Of a stretch of 26,717 nt of DNA, positions 5,683 to 13,921 are shown piece after piece. Location of the stretch: the NCBI GenBank assembly GCA_047607345.1, contig JASGDF010000154.1:1-26717 (forward strand), given 5' to 3'. Each line of letters opens with the position of its first letter. Positions within the stretch are counted from its first letter, which is position 1. The notes under the pieces are model-generated. The model had not been told where the DNA came from. It saw only the letters and a list, made by a program, of their open reading frames with translations, and made no database searches. The position numbers and the translations under genes were made by a program. Source of the DNA: Pseudomonas_S sp047607345 (lineage in GTDB: Bacteria; Pseudomonadota; Gammaproteobacteria; Xanthomonadales; Xanthomonadaceae).

Positions 5683-7572
5683 ATGACCCGCTCCTTCCAT
5701 CGCCATGACGTGATCGTGATCGGCGGCGGCCATGCCGGCACCGAGGCCGCGCTGGCGGCCGCCCGCGCCGGCGCGCGCACACTGCTGCTGACCCACAACA
5801 TCGAGACGGTCGGCGCGATGAGCTGCAACCCGGCCATCGGCGGCATCGGCAAGGGCCACCTGGTCAAGGAGATCGACGCGCTGGGCGGGGCGATGGCGCA
5901 CGCGGCCGACCTGGCCGGCATCCAGTGGCGCACGCTCAACGCCTCCAAGGGCCCGGCGGTGCGCGCGACCCGCTGCCAGGCCGACCGCGCGCTGTACCGC
6001 GCCGCGATCCGCCGCATCGTCGAGGCGCAGCCGAACCTGAGCGTGTTCCAGGCGGCGATCGACGACCTGGTCATCGAGGGCGACGCGGTGCGCGGCGCGA
6101 TCACCCAGACCGGCCTGCGCTTCGAGGCCAGCGCGGTGGTGCTGACCGCCGGCACCTTCCTGGCCGGCAAGATCCACATCGGCCAGACCCAGTACAGCGC
6201 CGGGCGCATGGGCGACCCGCCGGCGGCGACGCTGGCCGCGCGCCTGCGCGAGCGCCCGTTCGCGATCGACCGGCTCAAGACCGGCACGCCGCCACGCATC
6301 GACGGGCGCACGCTCGACTATACAGCGATGGAGCAGCAGCCCGGCGACGATCCGCTGCCGGTGATGTCCTTCCTCGGCCATGTTGCCGAGCACCCGCGCC
6401 AGGTCAGCTGCTGGATCACCCACACCTCCGCGCGCACCCACGAGATCATCCGCGCCGCGCTCGACCGCTCGCCGCTGTACACCGGCCAGATCGAGGGCAT
6501 CGGCCCGCGCTACTGCCCGTCGATCGAGGACAAGGTGGTGCGCTTCGCCGAGAAGGCCAGCCACCAGATCTTCGTCGAGCCCGAGGGGCTGGACACGGTG
6601 GAGATCTATCCGAACGGCATCTCGACCTCGCTGCCGTTCGATGTGCAGCTGGACCTGGTACGCTCGATCCGCGGTTTCGAGCAGGCGCACATCACCCGGC
6701 CCGGCTATGCGATCGAGTACGACTTCTTCGATCCGCGCGGGCTGAAGCCGACGCTGGAGACCCGCGCGGTCGCCGGGTTGTTCTTCGCCGGCCAGATCAA
6801 CGGCACCACCGGCTACGAGGAGGCCGCCGCGCAGGGCCTGCTGGCCGGGCTCAACGCCGCGCGCGCCGCGCAGGGCCGCGAAGGCTGGTCGCCGCGCCGC
6901 GACCAGGCCTACCTCGGCGTGCTGGTCGACGACCTGATCACCCACGGCACCACCGAGCCGTACCGGATGTTCACCAGCCGCGCCGAGTACCGGCTGCAGC
7001 TGCGCGAGGACAACGCCGACGTGCGCCTGACCGCGGCCGGCCGCGCGCTGGGTGTAGTCGACGACGCGCGCTGGGCCGCGTTCGAGGCCAAGCAGGAAGC
7101 GGTCGCGCGCGAGACCGAGCGGTTGCGCGCGCTGTGGGCGACGCCGGGCAATGCGCTGGGCCGCGAGATCGCCGCGACGCTGGGGGTGGCGGTCAGCCGC
7201 GAGACCCACGCGCTCGACCTGATCAAGCGCCCGGAGCTGGACTACGCCGGGCTGATGAGCGTGCCCTCGCTCGGCCCCGGCGTGGACGATGCCAAGGTCG
7301 CCGAGCAGGTCGAGATCGGGATCAAGTATGCCGGCTACCTCGAGCGCCAGCGCGAGGAGATCGCGCGCCAGCAGCGCCACGAGGCGACCGCGATCCCGGA
7401 CGGCTTCGACTACGCCGCGGTGCGCGGCCTGTCCGCCGAGGTGCAGCAGAAGCTCGAACGCGTGCGCCCGCTCAGCATCGGCCAGGCCCAGCGCATCCCC
7501 GGCATGACCCCGGCGGCGATCTCGCTGCTGCTGGTACACCTGGAGCGCGCGCGGCGCAGCCGGGTGGCCTGA
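5683..7572 (+). CDS. mnmG: tRNA 5-carboxymethylaminomethyluridine modification enzyme MnmG (GidA)
   Basis: A 629-residue protein, the normal length. With MnmE it installs the (carboxymethyl)aminomethyl group at C5 of the wobble uridine of several tRNAs, using FAD and a folate one-carbon unit. The FAD-binding motif VIGGGHAG lies at residues 12-19. The signature SCNPAIGGIGKGHLVKEID begins at residue 47, with Cys48. CPSIEDKVVRF carries the second conserved Cys at about 278, and the C-terminal MnmE/tRNA-binding helical domain ends with RVRPLSIGQAQRIPGMTPAA. The frame stays open upstream to 5416, but that stretch is repeat DNA and has no homology, so the start at 5683 is preferred. A possible -10 TAAAAT lies about 75 bases upstream. 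It is transcribed alone. Confidence 0.97.
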   Translation: MTRSFHRHDVIVIGGGHAGTEAALAAARAGARTLLLTHNIETVGAMSCNPAIGGIGKGHLVKEIDALGGAMAHAADLAGIQWRTLNASKGPAVRATRCQADRALYRAAIRRIVEAQPNLSVFQAAIDDLVIEGDAVRGAITQTGLRFEASAVVLTAGTFLAGKIHIGQTQYSAGRMGDPPAATLAARLRERPFAIDRLKTGTPPRIDGRTLDYTAMEQQPGDDPLPVMSFLGHVAEHPRQVSCWITHTSARTHEIIRAALDRSPLYTGQIEGIGPRYCPSIEDKVVRFAEKASHQIFVEPEGLDTVEIYPNGISTSLPFDVQLDLVRSIRGFEQAHITRPGYAIEYDFFDPRGLKPTLETRAVAGLFFAGQINGTTGYEEAAAQGLLAGLNAARAAQGREGWSPRRDQAYLGVLVDDLITHGTTEPYRMFTSRAEYRLQLREDNADVRLTAAGRALGVVDDARWAAFEAKQEAVARETERLRALWATPGNALGREIAATLGVAVSRETHALDLIKRPELDYAGLMSVPSLGPGVDDAKVAEQVEIGIKYAGYLERQREEIARQQRHEATAIPDGFDYAAVRGLSAEVQQKLERVRPLSIGQAQRIPGMTPAAISLLLVHLERARRSRVA

Positions 7573-7623
7573 GACCTCACCCCGGCGTCCGGGTCTGATC
7601 GTTACGGACCTTCGGCAGTCCCT

Positions 7624-7687
7624 GTGGGAAGGGCTTCAGCCCCGACAGCGGGCCGGGAAAGCCTGTCGGAGCTGAAGCCCCTCCCAC
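7624..7687. repeat. REP-like inverted repeat pair
   Basis: GTGGGAAGGGCTTCAGCCCC faces GCTGAAGCCCCTCCCAC across about 14 bases, each arm itself being partly palindromic (GGGCTTCAGCCC). It is of the same family as the palindromes at 13.85, 16.12 and 17.60 kb. It lies between the convergent ends of mnmG and the RIO kinase gene and could act as a two-way transcription stop or an mRNA 3' protector. Confidence 0.75.
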
Positions 7688-7728
7688 GACAGCCAGCTCT
7701 TCGAAGCCGATCGGGACCCAGAAACCGC

Positions 7729-8586
7729 TCAATCGTCGTTTTCCGCCGCCTCACGCCCCTGCTGGCGGATGATCGCCTCCTGCCGCGCGTCCTCGATCGA
7801 GGCGCGCACCGCGCGCACGTCGGCGCGGCGGGTATCGAACGCGAAGCGCCCGGACAGCGCGCTGTCCGGGCGCAGCGTGCCCTTTTCGTACAGCGCCCAC
7901 ATCTCCTCGCCATAGTGGGTGGCGCCGAGTTCGGGCGCGAAACGGCCCAGGCAGTCGCGCAGGTTGTGCACGTCGCGCAGCAGCATCTCGCGCGCGGCAT
8001 TGTTGCCGGCCGCGCTGACCACCTGCGGGAAGTCGATCACCACCGGGCCATCGGCGGCGACCAGCACGTTGTATTCGGACAGGTCGCCGTGCACCAGGCC
8101 CAGGCACAGCATCTTCACCACGTCGCCGATCAGGCGCGCATGGAACGCGCGCGCCTGCTCAGGCTCCAGTTCCACCTCGCCCAGGCGCGGCGCACTGTGG
8201 CCGGCGGCATCGGTGACCAGCGCCATCAGCAGCACACCGTGGAAATAGCCGCGCGGCTGCGGCACGTGCACGCCGGCGTCGACCAGCTGGTACAGCGTGT
8301 TGGCCTCGGTGTCCTTCCACGCCGCCTCCTGTTCGCGGCGGCCGAACTTGGTGGCCTTGCCCATCGCCCGCGCCTGACGGCTGCCGCGCACCTTGCGGCC
8401 TTCCTGGTACTGCACGCGCGCCTGGAAACTGCGCTGGGCCATGTCCTTGTAGACCTTGGCGCACAGCACCTCCTCGCCGGCGTGGACCACGTATACCGAG
8501 GCTTCCTTGCCGCTCTTGAGCGGCCGCAGCACGCCATCGATGACGCCATCGTCGATCAACGGCTGTAGGCCCTTGGGGATTTTCAT
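7729..8586 (-). CDS. RIO-family serine protein kinase
   Basis: A 285-residue protein. It has a RIO-type ATP-binding loop SGKEASVY (25-32), lysine in LCAKVYKDM (about 44), the long RIO insert with many Arg and Lys, the catalytic loop VHGDLSEYNVL (Asp168, Asn173), and the metal-binding Asp185 in IDFPQ, which replaces the DFG of ordinary kinases. The start ATG 8586 begins the conserved N-terminus (KIPKGLQPL). The frame runs on upstream to 8736 without support. Bacterial RIO proteins are poorly characterised, and roles in ribosome or stress biology are suspected by analogy with the eukaryotic and archaeal enzymes. The gene stands alone, divergent from the quinoprotein dehydrogenase gene. Confidence 0.9.
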   Translation of the reverse strand: MKIPKGLQPLIDDGVIDGVLRPLKSGKEASVYVVHAGEEVLCAKVYKDMAQRSFQARVQYQEGRKVRGSRQARAMGKATKFGRREQEAAWKDTEANTLYQLVDAGVHVPQPRGYFHGVLLMALVTDAAGHSAPRLGEVELEPEQARAFHARLIGDVVKMLCLGLVHGDLSEYNVLVAADGPVVIDFPQVVSAAGNNAAREMLLRDVHNLRDCLGRFAPELGATHYGEEMWALYEKGTLRPDSALSGRFAFDTRRADVRAVRASIEDARQEAIIRQQGREAAENDD

Positions 8587-8717
8587 CGGGAGCCGCGCGG
8601 ACCGGGAACAGGGGGGAGGCTGATTATGACCTACTGCGCCGGAAGGCCGGCCATCCAATGACAGCAGGCGCCACCCGCCACCTCGTGCACTCGCTGATAA
8701 CGCGACATTCGCACACA

Positions 8718-8733
8718 GTTGCGATAATCGATC
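8718..8733 (+). promoter_or_regulatory. PcaR-type operator candidate upstream of the quinoprotein dehydrogenase
   Basis: The 330-base gap between the RIO kinase gene and the dehydrogenase gene holds GTTGCGATAATCGATC, whose core CGATAATCG (8722-8730) is the same 9-mer found on the minus strand at the pcaI promoter. GATAAT inside it could serve as a -10 element. The dehydrogenase start lies about 190 bases further on. I see no other clear signal in this gap apart from a degenerate GATAACG at 8696-8702. The match to the IclR-regulator box is inference from memory of the Pseudomonas PcaR site. Confidence 0.45.
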
Positions 8734-8916
8734 CAACGACAGGATTTGCGATGCGGCCTGCTGCCGGTGCGATCACATCGCCCGGCGCAACCTGCATAGG
8801 GCGGGCGCGAGTCCGCTGTCGTGCCAGCTTCCGGGCCGTTCGCCATGCGCGAAGTCCCGGGCAATGTGCCGTACCGCAGGAGCGGACGGCTGGGCCACCG
8901 CGGAGGGTCGTACGAC

Positions 8917-11337
8917 GTGAACACGAAATCGAAGGTCTCGGCCCTGGGCGGCGGGCTGTTATGGGTGACCGGCGGCCTGCTGGTCCTGACCGGGCTGGCA
9001 CTGCTGGTCGGCGGCGCAAAGCTCGCCATGCTGGGTGGCAGCGGCTACTTCCTGCTGATGGGCCTGGCCTCGCTGGTGGCCGGCGTGCTGGTGCTGCTGC
9101 GCCGGCCTGCCGGAGCGCTGCTGTACGGCCTGGCCCTGGTACTCACCGTGATCTGGGCCCTGTGGGATGCGGGCACGCAGTTCTGGCCGCTGGTCTCGCG
9201 GCTGTTCGCGCCGGGCGTGCTCGGTCTGCTGGTCGCGCTGGCCTGGCCAACCCTGCGTCGGGCCAGCGGCCGCAGCGGCGGACGCGGCGGCTACGCGCTG
9301 GCGGCGGTGCTGGCCGTGGCCCTGGCCGGCGGCTTCGCCGGCATGTTCGTGCCGCATCCGACGGTCGCGGCCACCGGCCACGGTCCCGGCCTGACCCCGG
9401 TGGACCCGGCGCATGCGCAGAAGGACTGGGCGCACTACGGCAACACGCCGGGCGGCGACCGCTTCGCGGCGCTGGACCAGATCAACCGTGGCAACGTCGG
9501 CCAGTTGCGGGTCGCCTGGAGCTACCGCACCGGCGACGTCGCCGAGAGCAACGGCAACGGCGCCGAGGACCAGTCGACCCCCCTGCAGGTCGGCGAGAAG
9601 GTGTTCCTGTGCACCCCGCACAACAACCTGATCGCACTCAACGCCAGCACCGGCAAACCATTGTGGAAGCGCGAGATCAACGCCAGCTCCTCGGTCTGGC
9701 AGCGCTGCCGCGGCCTGGCCTACTTCGACGCCAGCGCGCCGCAGCCGGCCGCCGCGAACGCAGCGCCGGTCCCGGCCGTGGCACTGGCCGAAGGCGGCAA
9801 CTGCCAGCGCCGGCTGCTAACCAACACGATCGACGCGCGCCTGATCGCGGTGGATGCCGACACCGGCGCGTTCTGCCAGGGCTTCGGCCAGGACGGCCAG
9901 GTCGACCTCAAGCGCGGACTGGGCGATGCGCCCGACCCGTTCTACCAGCTGACCTCGCCGCCACTGATCGCCGGCACCACCGTGGTGGTCGGCGGGCGCG
10001 TGGCCGACAACGTGCAGGCCGACATGCCCGGCGGGGTGATCCGTGGCTTCGACGTGATCACCGGCGCGCAACGCTGGGCGTTCGACCCGGGCAACCCGCA
10101 GGACCGGCAGACACCGGCCGAAGGCAAGAGCTACACGCGCAGCACGCCGAACGCGTGGGCACCGATGTCCTACGACCCGGCGACCAACACGGTGTTCCTG
10201 CCGATGGGCAGCTCCTCGACCGATCTCTACGGCGCCGAGCGCACTGCGCTCGACCACCGCTACGGCGCCTCGATCCTGGCGCTGGACGCGAGCACCGGCA
10301 ACGAGAAGTGGGTCTACCAGACCGTCCACAACGACCTGTGGGACTTCGACCTGCCGATGCAGCCGAGCCTGATCGACTTCCCCACCCAGGACGGCGGCAG
10401 CATCCCGGCGCTGGTGATCGGCACCAAGGCCGGGCAGCTCTATGTGCTCGACCGCGCCACCGGTCGGCCACTGACCGAGGTCAAGGAAGTCCCGGTCAAG
10501 GTCGCCGACATCCCCGGCGAACCGTATTCGCGCACCCAACCGCTGTCGGTGGGCATGCCGCAGATCGGCGCCCAGCACCTGCGCGAGTCGGACATGTGGG
10601 GCGCGACGATCTTCGACCAGCTGCTGTGCCGGATCGCCTTCAAGAAATTGCGCTACGACGGGCTCTACACCGCGCCGGGCACCGATGTCTCGCTGAGCTT
10701 CCCCGGCTCGCTGGGCGGCATGAACTGGGGCGGGCTGTCGACCGATCCGGTGCACGGCTTCATCTTCGCCAACGACATGCGCCTGGGGCTGTGGGTACAG
10801 ATGATCCCGCAGACCAATTCCGGCGGCGGCTCCAGCGGCGGCGAGGCGGTCAACACCGGCATGGGCGCGGTACCGCTCAAGGGTACGCCGTACGCGGTCA
10901 ACAAGAACCGCTTCCTGTCGGTGCTGGGCATCCCCTGCCAGGCGCCGCCCTACGGCACGCTGACCGCGATCGACCTGAAGACCCGCCAGGTCGCTTGGCA
11001 GGTGCCGGTCGGCACGGTGCAGGACACCGGCCCGCTCGGCGTCAAGATGCACCTGCCGATCCCGATCGGCATGCCGACGCTGGGCGGCACGCTCGCCACT
11101 CAGGGCGGGCTGGTGTTCATCGCCGGCACCCAGGACTACTACCTGCGCGCCTTCGACAGCGCCACCGGCAAGGAAGTCTGGAAGGCACGCTTGCCGGTCG
11201 GCAGCCAGGGCGGTCCGATGACCTACGTTTCGCCGAAAACCGGCAAGCAGTACATCGTCGTCACCGCCGGCGGCGCGCGCCAGTCGCCGGACCGTGGCGA
11301 CTACGTGATCGCCTACGCGCTGCCGGACAGGCACTGA
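8917..11337 (+). CDS. quiA: Membrane-bound PQQ-dependent quinate/shikimate (or glucose) dehydrogenase
   Basis: An 806-residue quinoprotein. Five membrane helices fill residues 1-150, followed by a periplasmic eight-bladed propeller that binds PQQ and calcium. Family marks are DWAHYGNTPGGDRFAALDQI, VAWSYRTGDV, LCTPHNNLIALNASTGK, HNDLWDFDLPMQPSLIDFP and SFPGSLGGMNWGG. It oxidises its substrate in the periplasm and passes electrons to ubiquinone. The GTG start at 8917 has GGAGG about 10 bases upstream. In-frame codons up to 8821 lack support. Glucose and quinate enzymes share this architecture. I favour quinate/shikimate because the gene sits beside pcaR and the protocatechuate genes and has a PcaR-like box upstream. 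Dehydroquinate dehydratase and dehydroshikimate dehydratase genes are not in the window. Confidence 0.85.
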   Translation: MNTKSKVSALGGGLLWVTGGLLVLTGLALLVGGAKLAMLGGSGYFLLMGLASLVAGVLVLLRRPAGALLYGLALVLTVIWALWDAGTQFWPLVSRLFAPGVLGLLVALAWPTLRRASGRSGGRGGYALAAVLAVALAGGFAGMFVPHPTVAATGHGPGLTPVDPAHAQKDWAHYGNTPGGDRFAALDQINRGNVGQLRVAWSYRTGDVAESNGNGAEDQSTPLQVGEKVFLCTPHNNLIALNASTGKPLWKREINASSSVWQRCRGLAYFDASAPQPAAANAAPVPAVALAEGGNCQRRLLTNTIDARLIAVDADTGAFCQGFGQDGQVDLKRGLGDAPDPFYQLTSPPLIAGTTVVVGGRVADNVQADMPGGVIRGFDVITGAQRWAFDPGNPQDRQTPAEGKSYTRSTPNAWAPMSYDPATNTVFLPMGSSSTDLYGAERTALDHRYGASILALDASTGNEKWVYQTVHNDLWDFDLPMQPSLIDFPTQDGGSIPALVIGTKAGQLYVLDRATGRPLTEVKEVPVKVADIPGEPYSRTQPLSVGMPQIGAQHLRESDMWGATIFDQLLCRIAFKKLRYDGLYTAPGTDVSLSFPGSLGGMNWGGLSTDPVHGFIFANDMRLGLWVQMIPQTNSGGGSSGGEAVNTGMGAVPLKGTPYAVNKNRFLSVLGIPCQAPPYGTLTAIDLKTRQVAWQVPVGTVQDTGPLGVKMHLPIPIGMPTLGGTLATQGGLVFIAGTQDYYLRAFDSATGKEVWKARLPVGSQGGPMTYVSPKTGKQYIVVTAGGARQSPDRGDYVIAYALPDRH

Positions 11338-11342
11338 GTACA

Positions 11343-11370
11343 CGCCCATCCCGTCCGGACGGGATGGGCG
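11343..11370 (+). terminator. Perfect 28-base palindrome after quiA
   Basis: CGCCCATCCCGTCC is followed directly by its reverse complement GGACGGGATGGGCG. It lies in the 55-base spacer between the dehydrogenase stop and the IclR gene. There is no T-run, so it may pause or attenuate read-through, or stabilise the upstream mRNA, rather than be a full terminator. Confidence 0.5.
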
Positions 11371-11392
11371 GCTGTCGGATGCAGCGCTTACC

Positions 11393-12289
11393 ATGTCCGC
11401 AGATTCCCCCGCTGGACTGCGCGACCCACCGATGGCCGAACTCACCAAGCCCACCCGCCACAAGGTCAAGGCCACTGCCCATGTCGCCGATCGGGGGCTC
11501 ACCCACGAGTTGATGCAACAGATCGGCGAGGTCCAGGGCGATCCTGACTTCATGACCTCGCTGGCGCGCGGGCTGGCCGTGCTCAGTGTGTTCTCGCAGC
11601 ACCCGCGCGAAGTGACGATGTCGCAGATCAGCAGCGAGACCGGCATCTCGCGCGCGGCGGTGCGGCGCGTGCTGTATACGCTGGGCAAGCTGGGCTATGT
11701 CGGCGAGCAGGGTCGCGGTTACGTGCTGCTGCCGCGCGTGCTCGGCATCGGCGGTGCCTACGTCGCCTCCTCCTCGATGACCGCCGCCGCGCAGCCGGTG
11801 CTGGACGCGCTGCGCGACGCGGTGCACGAGTCGTGCTCGCTCGGCGTGCTCGACGGCGACGACCTGCTGTACGTCGCGCGCGCCGAGACGGTGCGGATCA
11901 TGTCGATCGGCCTGCGCGCCGGCAGCCGCCTGCCGGCATACTGCACCTCGATGGGCCGCGTGCTGCTGGCGGCGCTGCCGCACGACACGCTGGGCGCCTA
12001 CCTGGAACGCAACCCGCTGCGCCCGCGCACCGAACGCACCATCGTACAGCCGCAGGAATTCGCCGAGCTGCTGGCGCGGGTGCGGCGCGAGGGCCATGCG
12101 CTGATCGACCAGGAGCTGGAGATCGGGCTGCGCTCGATCGCGGTACCGGTGCACGGCCGCGGCGGCGAGGTGATCGCCGCGCTCAACATCGGCACCCAGG
12201 CCGGGCGCGTGAGCCTGCAGGCAATGCAGGCGCGGCTGCTACCCGCGCTGAAGGATGCCGCGCAGCGGCTGGGGACGCGGCTGAGCTAG
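11393..12289 (+). CDS. pcaR: IclR-family regulator of the protocatechuate pathway (PcaR/PcaU/PobR clade)
   Basis: A 298-residue protein. After an extended N-terminal arm, a winged HTH spans residues about 53-110 (FMTSLARGLAVLSVFSQHPR, then MSQISSETGISRAAVRRVLYTLGKLGYV). The IclR effector domain follows (LRDAVHESCSLGVLDGDDLLYVARAE, AYCTSMGRVLLA, GLRSIAVPVHG). The N-terminus and HTH resemble the beta-ketoadipate-pathway subgroup, whose members respond to beta-ketoadipate or protocatechuate. The start is uncertain (ATG 11393 or 11432), as neither has a good ribosome site. It follows quiA on the same strand and ends 16 bases from the convergent hydrolase gene. It is the likely protein binding the CGATAATCG boxes at quiA and pcaI. 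Confidence 0.85.
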   Translation: MSADSPAGLRDPPMAELTKPTRHKVKATAHVADRGLTHELMQQIGEVQGDPDFMTSLARGLAVLSVFSQHPREVTMSQISSETGISRAAVRRVLYTLGKLGYVGEQGRGYVLLPRVLGIGGAYVASSSMTAAAQPVLDALRDAVHESCSLGVLDGDDLLYVARAETVRIMSIGLRAGSRLPAYCTSMGRVLLAALPHDTLGAYLERNPLRPRTERTIVQPQEFAELLARVRREGHALIDQELEIGLRSIAVPVHGRGGEVIAALNIGTQAGRVSLQAMQARLLPALKDAAQRLGTRLS

Positions 12290-12305
12290 GAGCTGTCCGC
12301 AAGAT

Positions 12306-13235
12306 TCAGCGCGGCCGCCCCAGGAACGCGACGATCGCATCCACCCACGCCGCATGCGTGTTCTCGACGTGGGCGACGTGATCGGCATGCGGCAGCGTGA
12401 CCCAGCTGCGGTCCGCGCTGCCAAGCCGGGCGTAGAGACGTGCGTTTTCCTCCTGCGTGGCGAGCGGATCGCCGATACCGCGGATCAGCAATACCGGGAT
12501 ATCCACGACCCGCTCGGGATGGAACGCGAACTGCTCCGGCGCGCGCCAGTCGGCCCGCACCGGATCGGCCGACAGCGCCTGGGCGACGTAGGCCTCGCGC
12601 ACCGTCGGCGGATACGCGCCGTCGGTGATGAAGTCCGAGGCCGCCGCCTCTGCGGTAGTGCGCTCGCGCGGCGGCGGTCCTTGCGGCACCGGCATCTGGA
12701 CCGCGGCATCCACGTCGTCCGGGAAGCCGTACAGCACCAGGGCCGACAGCGCCTGCGGCCGGGCCTGAGCAACCAGCAGCGCGATCCGGGCGCCGTTGGA
12801 ATACCCCAGCAGTGCCGGCGGCGGCAGCTGTGGATGCCGGGCCGCGATCCATGCCAGCGCCTGCTCGACATCGGCCACGGCACGCTCGGGCGTGTTCCAC
12901 CCGCTGCGATCGCGCGCGCTGGCCCCATAGCCGCGCAGGTCCAGCGCGTACGCCGCGTAGCCGGCGCGCGCCAGCGCCGCCAGCACCGAGCGCGAATCGG
13001 CCGGTTCGCCCGGCACCTGCAGGTCGAAGTTCGGCAGCGAGCTCCAGGTGCGGCCGTGCACCAGCAGGATCGTCGCGCGCGGCTGCGCCGGCACCCGCGA
13101 CCACACCGCGAGCGCCTGGCCATCGTCGGCCCGTACCTGCCACTGGTGGGTATCGGGTCCGGGTTGCGGGCGCGCCTGGAGCGCGAAGCTGGCAAGCAGG
13201 AGCAGCAGGGCCAGGCAGGCGGTTCGAAGCGTCAT
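12306..13235 (-). CDS. Secreted alpha/beta hydrolase
   Basis: A 309-residue protein with a clear Sec signal peptide (residues 1-21, hydrophobic core LALLLLLASFALQA), so it acts in the periplasm or outside. The alpha/beta-hydrolase marks are the oxyanion region LLVHGRTWSS (57-66), the nucleophile elbow GYSNG with Ser146, an Asp in GIGDPL and a His in PHADHVAH. It lies 188 bases after pcaC on the same strand and may be the last gene of the pca operon. An exported esterase could release aromatic acids from plant esters before uptake, but the substrate is not evident. The 452-codon frame from 13664 overlaps pcaC and is rejected. The ATG at 13235 lacks a clear ribosome site. Confidence 0.82.
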   Translation of the reverse strand: MTLRTACLALLLLLASFALQARPQPGPDTHQWQVRADDGQALAVWSRVPAQPRATILLVHGRTWSSLPNFDLQVPGEPADSRSVLAALARAGYAAYALDLRGYGASARDRSGWNTPERAVADVEQALAWIAARHPQLPPPALLGYSNGARIALLVAQARPQALSALVLYGFPDDVDAAVQMPVPQGPPPRERTTAEAAASDFITDGAYPPTVREAYVAQALSADPVRADWRAPEQFAFHPERVVDIPVLLIRGIGDPLATQEENARLYARLGSADRSWVTLPHADHVAHVENTHAAWVDAIVAFLGRPR

Positions 13236-13423
13236 GGAGGGGTCCGGTGCAGGTGAGAGCGGCGGTCGCCGATGGAGGCCCGGCATCTGGGCATCATCGC
13301 GCTGCGCACCGGAACGCGTCATTGCCAGGCGCGATGACGTCATGCCGGGCACGATGTCATCGGGCCGCACGATCGGAAGCCGAGCAGCGGCGTGTGCGGC
13401 AGGGACGCGGTGCCCGGCGCGCC

Positions 13424-13810
13424 TCAACCCTCGCCCGCCTGCTCCTCCAGGATCGGCCTGGCCAGCGCGAAGGCGTGGTTGGCCGCCGGCACGCCGCAGT
13501 AGATCGCCGCCTGCAGCAACACTTCCTTGATCTCCTCGGGGGTCACGCCGTTGTTGCGCGCGGCACGGATGTGCAGCTTGAACTCCTCGTCGTGGCCGAG
13601 CGCGATCATCATCGCGATGGTCAGCAGCGAGCGGGTATGGCGCGGCAGGCCTTCGCGGGTCCACACCGTGCCCCAGGCGGTGCGGGTGATGAATTCCTGG
13701 AACTCGGTGGTGAACTCGGTGCGCGCATCCAGCGAGCGCTGCACGTGCGCCTCGCCGAGCACTTCGCGGCGGACCTTCAGGCCGGCCTGGTAGCGTTCTT
13801 GTTCGTCCAT
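13424..13810 (-). CDS. pcaC: 4-carboxymuconolactone decarboxylase
   Basis: A 128-residue protein of the AhpD-like CMD family, full length for PcaC. It converts 4-carboxymuconolactone to 3-oxoadipate enol-lactone with loss of CO2. The family core EEFKLHIRAARNNGVTPEEI followed by AAIYCGVPAANHAF carries the conserved Glu, His and Cys residues. The N-terminus (YQAGLKVRREVLGEAHVQRS) and TEFTTEFQEFITRTAWGTVW are typical of stand-alone PcaC, not a PcaL fusion. It follows pcaD after 111 bases occupied by a palindromic repeat. Confidence 0.96.
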   Translation of the reverse strand: MDEQERYQAGLKVRREVLGEAHVQRSLDARTEFTTEFQEFITRTAWGTVWTREGLPRHTRSLLTIAMMIALGHDEEFKLHIRAARNNGVTPEEIKEVLLQAAIYCGVPAANHAFALARPILEEQAGEG

Positions 13811-13849
13811 AGCGGTTGTTCCGATGAAAAGAGGAAGACGGATGATTCT

Positions 13850-13915
13850 GTAGGAGGGACTTCAGTCCCGATGGGCTTCACCGGCAAAGCCCGTCGGGAC
13901 TGAAGTCCCTCCCAC
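13850..13915. repeat. REP-like palindrome between pcaD and pcaC
   Basis: GTAGGAGGGACTTCAGTCCC at the left faces GGGACTGAAGTCCCTCCCAC at the right, with GATGGGCTT and AAGCCCGTC also pairing across a short loop. The whole can fold into a stem of nearly 30 base pairs. It ends 6 bases from the pcaD stop and lies inside the operon. Confidence 0.85.
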
Positions 13916-13921
13916 AGGTCC

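Noticed and set aside
5608..7539. 643-codon antisense frame over mnmG
   Set aside because: Arg/Ala/Val-rich shadow with no domain. mnmG on the other strand is certain.
8658..11513. 951-codon open frame on the plus strand overlapping the quinoprotein gene
   Set aside because: It is an Arg/Gly/Ala-rich shadow frame of the dehydrogenase gene, a usual artefact in high-GC DNA. The other frame holds the conserved propeller motifs.
9817..11688. 623-codon antisense frame over quiA
   Set aside because: Low-complexity composition without recognisable domains, fully overlapping a well-supported gene.
13334..13343. Palindrome ATGACGTCAT in the gap upstream of the secreted hydrolase
   Set aside because: A single 10-base palindrome with no second copy elsewhere that I noticed and no fitting promoter. 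Chance is sufficient.
13236..13664. Long extension of the secreted hydrolase (452-codon frame)
   Set aside because: It overlaps pcaC in another frame. The signal peptide after ATG 13235 marks the real start.
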